From: Labedella endophytica
GTDB lineage: Bacteria; Actinomycetota; Actinomycetes; Actinomycetales; Microbacteriaceae
DNA length: 64,000 nt
Direction: 5' to 3'
Assembly (NCBI RefSeq): GCF_003990045.1
Contig: NZ_RZGZ01000005.1
Location: 124,001-188,000 of the forward strand
Positions 15,874-24,130 of the stretch are shown piece after piece. A program made the translations under genes and the position numbers. The notes below the pieces were generated by a model. That model saw only the letters and a list, made by a program, of their open reading frames with translations, was not told where the DNA came from and did no database searches. The first letter of the stretch is position 1, and the number at the start of each line of letters is the position of its first letter.

Positions 15874-16531
15874 CGACGTCCTGCGCGACGGAGACGAGCT
15901 TCGAGTTGTGGTGCTGCGAATAGCGGCGCAAGAGCGAGAACGCCCGGCCCTCGTCGACGGAGAAGCGCTCCATGAGGATTCCCTGGGCCTGCCCGATGAC
16001 CTTCCGGCCGTCGAGGGCCTTCTCGAGGTTGTCCTCTGAGCGCACGTTCGCGAGTGCGATGGACGCGTGTCGACCGAAGATGCGGGCGACGGCCTCGTCG
16101 GTGTCGTCGAGCGAGTGCGGCGCGACCGAGAACAGGTTGAGCGAGCCGATCACCCTGTCCTTGGTGACGAGAGGGACGCTCACCATGGACCGGTAACCCA
16201 GACGGGCGAGTCGAGGCCCGTAGGTCGGCCACCGCGGATCGTTCGCCGTATCGGGCACGACATAGCTGCCCAGCGTCTCGATGGAGGAGATGCAGGGCCC
16301 TTCCCCCAACTCGTTCTGGAGCTCGTCGGCCTCCCACACCCGGTCGCCGGTGGCGGCCGCCGTGCGGATCTTCCGACCCTCGAGCAAGTGGATGCCCACG
16401 TCGTCGCACCGCACGGCGTCGCGCGCGTACTCGACGACGACCTCGACGGTCGCCTCGGTGTCGGGCTCCGCCTGCAGATCGAATGCGAGTCGTGCGAAGT
16501 ACTCCGCGCCTGGTTCACTCATGTCCCTCAT
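15731..16531 (-). CDS. GAF-ANTAR domain regulator
   Basis: A 266-residue protein with a GAF sensory domain (about residues 15-160, with PCISSIETLGSYVVPD and VSVPLVTKDRVIGSLNLFS) and an ANTAR RNA-binding domain (about 165-225: LEKALDGRKVIGQAQGILMERFSVDEGRAFSLLRRYS). ANTAR proteins bind dual-hexaloop RNA hairpins and prevent termination. A 45-residue polar tail follows and is encoded in the antisense overlap with the sigma gene. The ATG at 16531 overlaps the upstream stop in an ATGA, indicating coupling; a second ATG lies at 16522. The ligand of the GAF domain is unknown. Confidence 0.9.
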   Translation of the reverse strand: MRDMSEPGAEYFARLAFDLQAEPDTEATVEVVVEYARDAVRCDDVGIHLLEGRKIRTAAATGDRVWEADELQNELGEGPCISSIETLGSYVVPDTANDPRWPTYGPRLARLGYRSMVSVPLVTKDRVIGSLNLFSVAPHSLDDTDEAVARIFGRHASIALANVRSEDNLEKALDGRKVIGQAQGILMERFSVDEGRAFSLLRRYSQHHNSKLVSVAQDVVSGDLFAALEDVEEAPSAPVEELGATRRASGRRPSASSPSDERSRLA

Positions 16532-16905
16532 GATGCCGCACGCGCCGGGCTGCGGCCACTCTTGGGCGCGACCCGACGGCTTCCGCCGGCGACGGGGTCG
16601 TCTCCGGCCGGCACCTCGGGGACGTCCTCGAGGTTGAGGCCCATGACCGAGTGACTCGCAGACATCATGCGGTCGAGCCACTCCCGATCGAGGTTGGCCG
16701 CGCGGCTCCCGAAGAACGTGAAGCCGAGGTTGACCCCATCGGTGATCCAGAGCGAACTGCGCCCGCCACCGTTGTGCGCGTGGTGATCCCACGAGAGCAG
16801 GAAGCTCTCTCGGCGGCGCAGCTTCTGCGCGATGACGACCCGCAGATGGGCGAGGATCCGGTCGTCGAACTCGTAGTCGCCGGTGCCGTACTTGAGCGTT
16901 CCCAT
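16528..16905 (-). CDS. Small conserved actinobacterial protein (DUF7882-like)
   Basis: A 125-residue protein starting MGTLKYGTGDYEFDDRILAH. It resembles a short family common in Microbacteriaceae that databases have labelled DUF7882 and, wrongly, ATP-dependent DNA ligase; this recollection is from memory. The core has LAHLRVVIAQKLRRRESFLLSW and SSLWITDGVNLGFTFFG. The C-terminus is a disordered Pro/Ala/Ser-rich tail. The ATG at 16905 has AGGAGA 5 nt upstream. It is the first gene of a pair with the GAF-ANTAR regulator, joined by an ATGA overlap. Function unknown. Confidence 0.75.
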   Translation of the reverse strand: MGTLKYGTGDYEFDDRILAHLRVVIAQKLRRRESFLLSWDHHAHNGGGRSSLWITDGVNLGFTFFGSRAANLDREWLDRMMSASHSVMGLNLEDVPEVPAGDDPVAGGSRRVAPKSGRSPARAAS

Positions 16906-17120
16906 ACAGGTCTCCTGGAATTCCGTGACGCGGCCTGTCCCCGTCATTCCCCCTGTACCCACGGCCGAGTCGTCCTAGACACCGATCCGCGATATTTCTC
17001 AGAATCCATTCGGAGATCCCGGGAGCCACGGATGACGGCCGACACGTCCTGGCCATTCGGACGGGGTGGACCGTTCTCACGGCCGGGGTGCGCGGAGGCC
17101 GCGGTCACGAGTCTGGATAC

Positions 17121-17855
17121 ATGAACACGAATCAACCAGATGCCCTCGAGGCGAGAGGACTGCGGAAGCTCTTCCGCGGGGTCCTCCGCGTCGACGACGT
17201 CAGTTTCACCGTCCGTCCCGGCCGTATCGTCGGACTCCTCGGCCCGAACGGAGCGGGCAAGACCACGACGATCCGGCTCCTCCTCGGCCTCGCTCAGCCC
17301 GATTCCGGCGATGCGCTCGTGCGGGGAGAGCGCTTCCGCGACCTCGATGCCCCCGCGCACGCCGTCGGCGCGGTGCTCGACGCCGGTGGTCTGCATCCCG
17401 GTCGGTCAGGACGCGAGCACCTCCGGATCGCCGCTGCACGCTCGCGTGTACCCGTGGCCCGTGTCGATGCGGTCCTCGCCGAGGTCGGCATGACACGGGA
17501 CGCTGATCGTCGCATCTCCGGATACTCCCTCGGCATGCGGCAGCGGATCGCCGTAGCCGCGGCTCTGATCGGCGAACCCCGGAGCCTCGTCCTCGACGAA
17601 CCAGCCAACGGCCTCGATCCGGCGGGAATGCAGTGGCTCCGTCACCTGCTCCGCGCCTTCGCGGACGCGGGCGGGGCCGTGCTGCTGTCCTCACATCTCC
17701 TTTCCGACGTGCAGGAGATCGCTGACGACATCGTCGTCCTCACAGGTGGACGGGTCGTCGCCGACACGACCCTCGCCGACGCGCTCACGGACTCCGGGGG
17801 CCGGCTCGAGGACTACTACCTGGGGCTCACGGGCACCGGAACGGGAGTGCGCTGA
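17121..17855 (+). CDS. ABC transporter ATP-binding protein, drug/antibiotic export type
   Basis: A 244-residue ATPase of the class that powers two-component exporters for antibiotics, peptides or lipids. It has Walker A GPNGAGKTTTIRLLLG near residues 39-54 and Walker B LVLDEPANGLDPAGM. The signature region reads YSLGMRQR instead of LSGGQ, typical of BcrA-like exporters, and the switch histidine is in LLSSHLLSDVQE. No good Shine-Dalgarno precedes ATG 17121. The stop overlaps the permease ATG by 1 base (TGATG). It starts a run of exporter, serine hydrolase and two-component genes on one strand. Confidence 0.92.
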   Translation: MNTNQPDALEARGLRKLFRGVLRVDDVSFTVRPGRIVGLLGPNGAGKTTTIRLLLGLAQPDSGDALVRGERFRDLDAPAHAVGAVLDAGGLHPGRSGREHLRIAAARSRVPVARVDAVLAEVGMTRDADRRISGYSLGMRQRIAVAAALIGEPRSLVLDEPANGLDPAGMQWLRHLLRAFADAGGAVLLSSHLLSDVQEIADDIVVLTGGRVVADTTLADALTDSGGRLEDYYLGLTGTGTGVR

Positions 17856-18676
17856 TGTACCGCGCCGAACTCATCGGAATCCGGTCCGTCCTCGCGACCC
17901 GTGTCGCCGCGATCATCGCGATCGTCGGACTCGTCGTCACCCAGCTCGCCGTCGTCACGCTGCTCCCTGCCCTCGCCCGGGGCGACATCGGTCCGGGCGC
18001 CGAGGAGCTCGGCGGAGACCTCCCATCGTTCGATCTCGGTTCGAGCGCCGATCAACTCGGTGCGCTGAGCCCGCTCGGCAGCACCAGCGGTACGGGCTCT
18101 CTCGGGGCGGTCGTCATCGCGGTCGTCCTGCTCGGTGTGCTCGCCGGAACGAGCGACTTCCGCTTCGGCGGCATCGTCGGCGCCGCTCTCGCTTCACCAC
18201 GACGTGGTCGCATCCTCGCCGCCAAAGCCGGTGCCGTCGCGACCGTCGGCGCCGTCCTCGGGATCGTCCTCGTCGGCGTGAGCACGCTCACGCTGATCGT
18301 CGGTCTCGCCGCCCGAGGTCTGCCGCTGGCGATCGACCCCGTCGGGGCCATCGGCGTCGTCGGGCGTGGGGTCCTCGTCGTGCTCCTGCTCGCTCTCCTC
18401 GGCCTCGCGATCGGCGTCGTCGCACGCAACCAACTCGCCGGCGTCCTCGTCGCGCTCGCGGTCCTGGTCCTCGAGCCGATCGTTCAGGGGACGGCCGCAC
18501 TCGTCTCCGGCACAGCACCCGTCTGGACCCAGTTCCTCCCCGTCGCTCTCGCCCAGGCCGCGATCGGTGCCGGTCCGGCGCCAGTGTCCCCCGCCGTCGC
18601 GTCGATCGGTCTCGTCGTCCTCTCCGTCATCGCCCTCGGAGCGGCCGCCGTCGACCTGCGACGCCGCGACGTCTGA
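17855..18676 (+). CDS. ABC transporter permease
   Basis: A 273-residue membrane protein, partner of the preceding ATPase. It has six probable membrane segments. The first (VAAIIAIVGLVVTQLAVVTLL) is followed by a 45-residue extracytoplasmic loop rich in Gly/Ser/Leu. Architecture and position fit the ABC-2 exporter group. Its start overlaps the ATPase stop. The exported substrate cannot be inferred from the sequence. Confidence 0.85.
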   Translation: MYRAELIGIRSVLATRVAAIIAIVGLVVTQLAVVTLLPALARGDIGPGAEELGGDLPSFDLGSSADQLGALSPLGSTSGTGSLGAVVIAVVLLGVLAGTSDFRFGGIVGAALASPRRGRILAAKAGAVATVGAVLGIVLVGVSTLTLIVGLAARGLPLAIDPVGAIGVVGRGVLVVLLLALLGLAIGVVARNQLAGVLVALAVLVLEPIVQGTAALVSGTAPVWTQFLPVALAQAAIGAGPAPVSPAVASIGLVVLSVIALGAAAVDLRRRDV

Positions 18677-18753
18677 GCGCGGGCTCACCATTCCCCCGCC
18701 GAACCCCACCGATCACACATCATCGATCCCTCGACACGTTCAGGAGAAGAACA

Positions 18754-19971
18754 ATGACCGATCAGACCCCCTCACCTGCATCCACTCCCCCCACCGCCGG
18801 CCGGCGTCGCGGGCGCCGCACGATCGCCGCGGTGGCCGTCCTCGGTCTCGCCGCCGGCGCCGTGGCGATCGGCGCCTGGTCCCGCACGGCCGACGCCGAC
18901 CCCGCACCATCGGCGCTCGAGAACAGGCTCCAGACCCTCGTCGACGCCGGCTACCCCGGGGTGCTCGCCTCGGTCACGGCCCCGGACGGCACACGGACCG
19001 ATGTCACCCTCGGCGAGGGCGACATCACCACGGGCGATTCGCCCCCGATGGACGGAGAGATCCGTATCGCGAGCAACACCAAGATGTTCACGGCGACGAT
19101 CGTCATGCAGCTCGTCGAGGAGGGCACGGTCTCCCTCGACGAGCCGGTCGACACCTACCTGCCGGGACTCATCACGGGTGACGGTATCGACGGCACGGTC
19201 ATCACCGTGCGTCAGCTGCTGCAGCACACCTCCGGTCTGCCCGAGTACGCGGACCAGATCGCTGCCGACGCCTTCGGTGCCCAGGAGACCTACATCTCGC
19301 CGCGCGACATGCTCGACGTCGCGCTCGACCGGCCTGCCGTCTTCGCCTCCGGCTCGACCTGGGAGTACAGCAACACCAACTACCTCGCCCTCGGGCTGCT
19401 GATCGAGCGCGTCACCGAGCGGGCTCTGCCGCACCAGGTCGACGAGCGGATCGTCGAGCCTCTGGGGCTCGAGCACACCTACTTCCCTCAGCCCGGTGAG
19501 ACGGAGCTCCGCGGGGAGCACCCGCAGGGATACCACGCGGACGTCCCCGGGGAACTGCGACCGATCACGGACATGGACACGTCCTTCGCCTGGGCGGCCG
19601 GGGCGATCGTCTCCACGCCCAGCGAGCTGAACACCGTCATGCAGGCCATCCTCGGCAGCGACCTCGTGAGCGCGGAGAGTCTCGCGGCTATGCAGGACGC
19701 CGTCCCGGCGGGTAACGAGCTCGCCGAGGGCACCGCGTACGGCCTCGGGTTGGAGAGCCACCCGCTCAGCTGCGGCGGGATCGCCTGGGGACACGGCGGC
19801 GACATCCCGGGCACGCAGACGCGCAACGCGGTCGGTCCGGACGGGACGGCCGTGACGATCGCCGTCACCTCGCTACCGTGGGCGGTCGTCGATCCCGCCG
19901 ACGACGAGAAGCTCACCGAGCAGTACCGCATCGTCATCGACGCCCTGGATGAGACGCTGTGCGAGAAGTGA
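18754..19971 (+). CDS. Serine hydrolase, class C beta-lactamase family
   Basis: A 405-residue exported serine hydrolase. It has a basic N-terminus and one membrane segment or signal anchor (TIAAVAVLGLAAGAVAIGAW, residues 23-42). The fold of D-Ala-D-Ala carboxypeptidases, class C beta-lactamases and EstB-like esterases follows. The nucleophile motif SxxK is SNTK in RIASNTKMFTA, the second motif YxN is in WEYSNTNYLALG, and HGG near residue 348 is the likely third. It could trim cell-wall peptides or act on a drug. RBS AGGAGA precedes ATG 18754. It lies between an exporter and a two-component system. Three tandem copies of a 23-bp unit straddle its stop codon. Confidence 0.88.
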   Translation: MTDQTPSPASTPPTAGRRRGRRTIAAVAVLGLAAGAVAIGAWSRTADADPAPSALENRLQTLVDAGYPGVLASVTAPDGTRTDVTLGEGDITTGDSPPMDGEIRIASNTKMFTATIVMQLVEEGTVSLDEPVDTYLPGLITGDGIDGTVITVRQLLQHTSGLPEYADQIAADAFGAQETYISPRDMLDVALDRPAVFASGSTWEYSNTNYLALGLLIERVTERALPHQVDERIVEPLGLEHTYFPQPGETELRGEHPQGYHADVPGELRPITDMDTSFAWAAGAIVSTPSELNTVMQAILGSDLVSAESLAAMQDAVPAGNELAEGTAYGLGLESHPLSCGGIAWGHGGDIPGTQTRNAVGPDGTAVTIAVTSLPWAVVDPADDEKLTEQYRIVIDALDETLCEK

Positions 19972-20019
19972 TCGAGACGCTGTGCGAGAAATGATCGAGA
20001 CGCTGTGCGACGACTGACC
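19951..20019 (+). repeat. Three-copy 23-bp tandem repeat at the hydrolase stop codon
   Basis: Units start at 19951, 19974 and 19997, all beginning GAGACGCTGTGCGA. Copies 1 and 2 differ by one base and copy 3 diverges at its end. The first copy encodes the C-terminal residues ETLCEK and the stop. The other two are beyond it. Confidence 0.9.
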
Positions 20020-20033
20020 GTCTCGATGCGCAC

Positions 20034-20069
20034 GCGGGGTGCCGGAGCGCGAGCGCTTCGGCACCCCGC
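20034..20069 (+). terminator. Hairpin between serine hydrolase and histidine kinase
   Basis: Stem GCGGGGTGCCG with CGGCACCCCGC plus further inner pairing (AGC with GCT). No U-tract. It separates the hydrolase transcript from the kinase gene. Confidence 0.6.
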
Positions 20070-20085
20070 ATGGTTGACTCGTCGC

Positions 20086-21360
20086 ATGGCGAGCGCTCAC
20101 CGGACCGAGGACAGGACGTCCTCGCCGCGGTCCCGCATCGTCGAGCTGCTCCCACCCGTCCTCACCCTCGCCCTCGCGATCGGATACGTCGGTCTCGACC
20201 TGACCGACGGCTTCGCCGAGCCGGTCGCCGGTACGATCCCCCCGCTCGTGCGCGGCGGTCTCGTTGCAGTGCAGGCCCTCGCTCTGCTCGCGCGATACCG
20301 TCGCCCCGCCGCCGTGTTCGCCGTCGTCGTCCTGCTCGATCTCGTCATCCTCGTCACGAGCGCCGGCGAGCTCGGCACGGGAGCATTCGCCGTGATGGTC
20401 GCCGTCTACGTCCTCTCTCGGCGGGTCCCCCGGCGCCGCGGGTACGCGACCATCGCGATCGGGGCCGCTGCGACCGCGATCGTGAGCATCGCCGCCGGCT
20501 CCGTCTCTCCCGAGTTGACACCACTCGACGGCGTGTTCGTCGCTCTCGTTCGAGTGATCGTCCAGTACGCCGTCCCCGCGGCGATCGGCGAGTATTTCCT
20601 GGGACGCGAACGCCTGGCCGACGCCCTCCGCACCCAGGCCGAGTCCGTGGAGCGGGAACGGATCGAACGCGATCAGCGCGAGGTGCAGGCGGGCCGCACG
20701 GCTCTCGCTCGCGAACTCCACGACATCGCGGGCCACCACCTGTCCGGCATCATCGTGAGCGCACAGGCGGCCTCAGCCCTCACCCGGAGCGATCCGGACC
20801 GTGCCCGCGAGACGCTCCTCGCGCTCCAGGACGACGCCCGCACCGCGCTCGCCGATCTGCGCCGTACCGTGGGCCTCCTCCGGCACGACGACCCGTCCTC
20901 CGACGGAACCGCCGCTGCTCCGGTCGCGGCGCCCTCGATCGCGCGGGTCGCCGCGCTCCTCGATGACGCCCGCTCGCGCGGCGTCACGGTCCACGACGTC
21001 CTGATCGGTCGTCCGCGTCCTCTCGGTCCCCTCACGGAGACGGCCGCCTACCGCATGGTCCAGGAGTCCCTCGCGAACGCCGTCCGGCATGCTCCGGGCG
21101 CGACCATCGACGTCCGCATCGAATACAGTTCCGATGCCGTCCGGCTGACGGTGACGAACGGACCCCCGGCGGACGCAGCGGCGGCAGGGAGGGCGACCGC
21201 CACGACCGCCGACCCCGGTGAACGGGAACGGTACGGTCTCGCCGGGATGGAGGAACGAGCCGGGCTCGTCGGCGGCACGCTGACCACCGGGCCCACCGCG
21301 GACGGCGGCTGGAGCAACAGCCTGCTCGTACCGGCACCCGAACGAGGAGGAACGACATGA
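20086..21360 (+). CDS. Sensor histidine kinase, NarL/LiaS-type
   Basis: A 424-residue membrane sensor kinase. The N-terminal 150 residues hold about five membrane segments with little external sequence, suggesting intramembrane sensing. A coiled linker leads to a HisKA_3 domain with phosphoacceptor in ARELHDIAGHHLSGII (near residue 210). The ATP-binding domain has ESLANAVRHA and GLAGMEERAGLVGG. The ATG at 20086 has no clear ribosome-binding site. Its stop overlaps the response regulator start by ATGA. Likely role: control of the neighbouring exporter and hydrolase; this is inferred from position only. Confidence 0.92.
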   Translation: MASAHRTEDRTSSPRSRIVELLPPVLTLALAIGYVGLDLTDGFAEPVAGTIPPLVRGGLVAVQALALLARYRRPAAVFAVVVLLDLVILVTSAGELGTGAFAVMVAVYVLSRRVPRRRGYATIAIGAAATAIVSIAAGSVSPELTPLDGVFVALVRVIVQYAVPAAIGEYFLGRERLADALRTQAESVERERIERDQREVQAGRTALARELHDIAGHHLSGIIVSAQAASALTRSDPDRARETLLALQDDARTALADLRRTVGLLRHDDPSSDGTAAAPVAAPSIARVAALLDDARSRGVTVHDVLIGRPRPLGPLTETAAYRMVQESLANAVRHAPGATIDVRIEYSSDAVRLTVTNGPPADAAAAGRATATTADPGERERYGLAGMEERAGLVGGTLTTGPTADGGWSNSLLVPAPERGGTT

Positions 21361-22019
21361 TCCGACTGCTCATCGCGGACGATCAGGCGGTCGTGCGGGC
21401 AGGCCTGTCCGTCGTGCTCGGCGCCGAGGATGACATCGACGTCGTCGGCGAGGCGATCGACGGCGCCGACGCCGCCCGACGCGCCCGCGAACTCCGGCCC
21501 GATGTCGTGTGCATGGACATCCGCATGCCCGGCACGGACGGGATCGAGGCAACACGGCGCATCATGGCGGATCCGGACAACACCGCCGGGGTCCTCATCC
21601 TCACCACCTTCGACGTCGACGAGGACGTGTTCGCCGCCCTCGGAGCCGGCGCCGCCGGCTTCCTCCTCAAGGGGTCGGACGAGCGGACGCTCCTCGAGGC
21701 GATCCGTTCCGTCGCAGCGGGTGACGGCACCCTCGATCAGCGCCTCACCCGCCGGATCCTCCGCGAGTTCACCGAGCGGCGCTCACCCTCCCGGGTGTCC
21801 GCTGATTCTCCCGCCGCTGCGGGCGTGTTGACCGCCCGCGAGCTCGACGTCCTGCGCCTCCTCGCGGAGGGACTGTCGAACGCGGAGATCGCCGACAGGC
21901 TCTTCGTCGAACCGACCACGGTCAAGTACCACCTCGCGAGCCTGCTCCAGAAGACCTCATCGCGCGATCGACTGCAGGCGGTCCTCTGGGGTCTGCGCGA
22001 AGGCGTCGTCGCCGTCTGA
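21357..22019 (+). CDS. Response regulator, NarL/LuxR family
   Basis: A 220-residue DNA-binding regulator. The receiver domain has the acidic pair DDQ (residues 8-10), phosphoacceptor Asp in CMDIRMPGTDG (near residue 54) and Lys in GFLLKGSDERT. The LuxR helix-turn-helix is LTARELDVLRLLAEGLSNAEIADRLFVEPTTVKYHLASLLQK. It is translationally coupled to the kinase. I could not identify its operator in the window. Confidence 0.95.
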   Translation: MIRLLIADDQAVVRAGLSVVLGAEDDIDVVGEAIDGADAARRARELRPDVVCMDIRMPGTDGIEATRRIMADPDNTAGVLILTTFDVDEDVFAALGAGAAGFLLKGSDERTLLEAIRSVAAGDGTLDQRLTRRILREFTERRSPSRVSADSPAAAGVLTARELDVLRLLAEGLSNAEIADRLFVEPTTVKYHLASLLQKTSSRDRLQAVLWGLREGVVAV

Positions 22020-22031
22020 CGAGTCGAACCC

Positions 22032-22050
22032 GGTCGGGTTCGTCCCGACC
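22032..22050. terminator. Convergent hairpin
   Basis: Stem GGTCGGG with CCCGACC and loop TTCGT, between the convergent response regulator and YCII genes (34 bases apart). No U-tract. Confidence 0.5.
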
Positions 22051-22052
22051 CG

Positions 22053-22403
22053 TTACGGTCGACTGAGGTCGTCGGGATGGAACGCGCGGAGCTCCTGCGT
22101 GCAGCGGCACCCCGCGGCGACGCGGGCGGCCCACTGCACCGCCTCCTCCCGCGTGGCCACGTCGATGACCGTGAATCCGCCGGTCAAACCGACCGTCTGC
22201 GGATAGGTCCCGGTCGACACGGCGTTGTCCGCACCCACCCGCACGGGCGGCGTACCCTCGTCGATCCCGCCGGCGAAGACGAGCACGCCAGCGTCTCGCA
22301 TTTCGCGGACCACGTCGTGCGAGGTGTCCACGACGATCGCGAAGTCCTCCTCGGAGAGCACCATCGCCTCGCTGGGGAAGGAGATCAGGTAGTGCGTCAT
22401 CAT
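22053..22403 (-). CDS. YCII-related domain protein
   Basis: A 116-residue single-domain protein of the YCII-like group, small alpha-beta barrels related to muconolactone isomerase. Features seen are the opening MMTHYLISFPSEAM, the core REMRDAGVLVFAGGID and the final GGFTVIDVATREEAVQWAARV. In the family a conserved His/Asp pair has been suggested to be catalytic, but no activity is assigned. Start ATG 22403 with GAGAGG 3 nt upstream. It is divergent from the amine oxidase gene. Confidence 0.82.
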   Translation of the reverse strand: MMTHYLISFPSEAMVLSEEDFAIVVDTSHDVVREMRDAGVLVFAGGIDEGTPPVRVGADNAVSTGTYPQTVGLTGGFTVIDVATREEAVQWAARVAAGCRCTQELRAFHPDDLSRP

Positions 22404-22527
22404 CGGCCTCTCGCTCGCCGGACGGATCACCGTCGACCATTCCGTCCGGTTGAGACGATTATGCCGCCGCAGCCGCACGTCGCGGTAGCGTCGGAGAGCG
22501 CACTGCGGCACATCGGAGGAGGAACGC

Positions 22528-23880
22528 ATGGAGCACGTCGACACGATCGTGATCGGGGCCGGGGTATCGGGCCTGACGGCTGCTCGCCTCCTCATGCAGT
22601 CCGGTCGCCGCGTGGTCGTGCTCGAGGCCCGCGACCGCCTCGGGGGGCGCGTCTCGACCGACCGGAGCGATGGCCTCGTCACGGACATGGGTGCCTCCTG
22701 GATCCACGGTGTCACCGGAAGCTCCGTGTCCGAGGCCGCCGTGGCCTTCGGAATCGACACCGTCGAGTTCACCGTCGGCGGGTACCAGGTGGACGGACGC
22801 CCGATCGCGTACTTCGACCCCGACGGCGCGCGGCTGAGCGACGAGGAGGCTCGCCTCTTCGCCTCCGACGTCCACGCGCTCGACGCCACGCTCCTCGACG
22901 TCATCGCCGCCTCGGCCGCCGACGACTCCTATCGTGACGTGACGGAGGCCGCGCTCGCCCAGCAGGAGTGGGACCCGGAACGCACGGGACGCGTGAGGGA
23001 GTACCTCCAGCACCGCACGGAGGAGCAGTACGGCGTCTGGATCGATGACCTCGCCGCCCACGGCCTCGACGACGACGTGACGGACGGAGACGAGGTGGTC
23101 TTCCCCGACGGCTACGACCGTCTCCCCCAGCACCTCGCAGAAGACCTCGATGTACGGCTGGAGCACGTCGTCTCCCGCATCGATTGGGGGGATAGCGGGG
23201 TGACCGTCTCGACCGACCACGGAACGTTCACCGCCGCGAACGCGGTCGTCACGGTTCCTGTCGGTGTCCTGCAGTCGCAGGACCTGGTCATCGATCCCCC
23301 GTTCCCGGAGCCGAACGCGGGAGCGCTCGGCCGCCTCGCGATGAACGCGTTCGAGAAGGTGGTCCTGCGCTTCCCGACCGCGTTCTGGGACGACGACGTG
23401 TACGCGATCCGGCAGCTGGGGCCGGAGGGTGAGATGTGGCACTCCTGGTACGACCTCACACGGCTCCACGGCGACCCGACGCTCCTGACGTTCGCCGCGG
23501 GTCCCGCGGCGCGCGAGATCCGCACCTGGGACGAGCAGCGCGTCGTCGACTCCGTGCTCGTGCAGTTACGCCGCTTGTATGGCGACCGCGTCGAGGAGCC
23601 CACGAGCGTGCGGATCAGCGCGTGGCAGGACGACCCCTTCGCTCGCGGCTCCTACGCCTACATGACGGTGGGGTCGACCACGGCCGACCACGACGACCTC
23701 GCAACACCCATCGGCGGCGTGCTCCACATCGCGGGAGAGGCCACCTGGACCGACGACCCCGCGACGGTGACGGCGGCCCTGCACTCGGGACACCGCGCCG
23801 CAGAGAACGTGCTCGGGCGCGCGATTCCGATCGAGGACGCGTGGTCCCGTGAAGAAGACCCACGACCGATGACGCCCTAG
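22528..23880 (+). CDS. FAD-dependent amine oxidase family protein
   Basis: A 450-residue flavoprotein of the monoamine/polyamine oxidase family. The FAD-binding motif is VIGAGVSGLTAARLL (residues 8-22), then EARDRLGGRVST and MGASWIHG. The C-terminal FAD contact is HIAGEATWTDDPATVTAALHSGHRAAENV. Such enzymes oxidise amines or polyamines with O2 and release H2O2. The substrate pocket cannot be read by eye. ATG 22528 has GGAGG 5 nt upstream. No obvious operon partner. Confidence 0.9.
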   Translation: MEHVDTIVIGAGVSGLTAARLLMQSGRRVVVLEARDRLGGRVSTDRSDGLVTDMGASWIHGVTGSSVSEAAVAFGIDTVEFTVGGYQVDGRPIAYFDPDGARLSDEEARLFASDVHALDATLLDVIAASAADDSYRDVTEAALAQQEWDPERTGRVREYLQHRTEEQYGVWIDDLAAHGLDDDVTDGDEVVFPDGYDRLPQHLAEDLDVRLEHVVSRIDWGDSGVTVSTDHGTFTAANAVVTVPVGVLQSQDLVIDPPFPEPNAGALGRLAMNAFEKVVLRFPTAFWDDDVYAIRQLGPEGEMWHSWYDLTRLHGDPTLLTFAAGPAAREIRTWDEQRVVDSVLVQLRRLYGDRVEEPTSVRISAWQDDPFARGSYAYMTVGSTTADHDDLATPIGGVLHIAGEATWTDDPATVTAALHSGHRAAENVLGRAIPIEDAWSREEDPRPMTP

Positions 23881-23936
23881 ACGCAGAAAATCCCCCGACC
23901 TGTGACGGCGGAGGACACTGAGCGCGAAGACACTTG

Positions 23937-24008
23937 CTGGGGTACCTGGACTCGAACCAAGAACAACTGAACCAGAATCAGTCGTGTTGCCAATTACACC
24001 ATACCCCA
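23937..24008 (-). tRNA. tRNA-Gln (anticodon CTG)
   Basis: A 72-nt cloverleaf on the minus strand: acceptor TGGGGTA with TACCCCA, anticodon stem ACTGA/TCAGT with loop TTCTGGT (anticodon CTG), T-arm TTGGTTCGAGTCCAG, and discriminator G. CCA is not encoded. With no glnS seen here, gltX just upstream probably mischarges it with Glu for GatCAB amidation, as in most actinobacteria. Confidence 0.96.
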
Positions 24009-24045
24009 CCGGTTCGGGACGTTGCCCCGACCGACATCCAACAAT

Positions 24046-24062
24046 AGCTCACGAAGTGAGCT
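24046..24062 (-). terminator. Hairpin after the thioredoxin-reductase-like gene
   Basis: Stem AGCTCAC with GTGAGCT and a 3-nt loop, followed on the minus strand by ATTGTTGG. It lies 69 bases beyond the gene and before tRNA-Gln. Confidence 0.6.
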
Positions 24063-24130
24063 CCCTCCAAACCGGCGGACCGGCTCTCAGGACGACGCGC
24101 ATCCGACTGGGCTGACGCACTCTGCGACGG

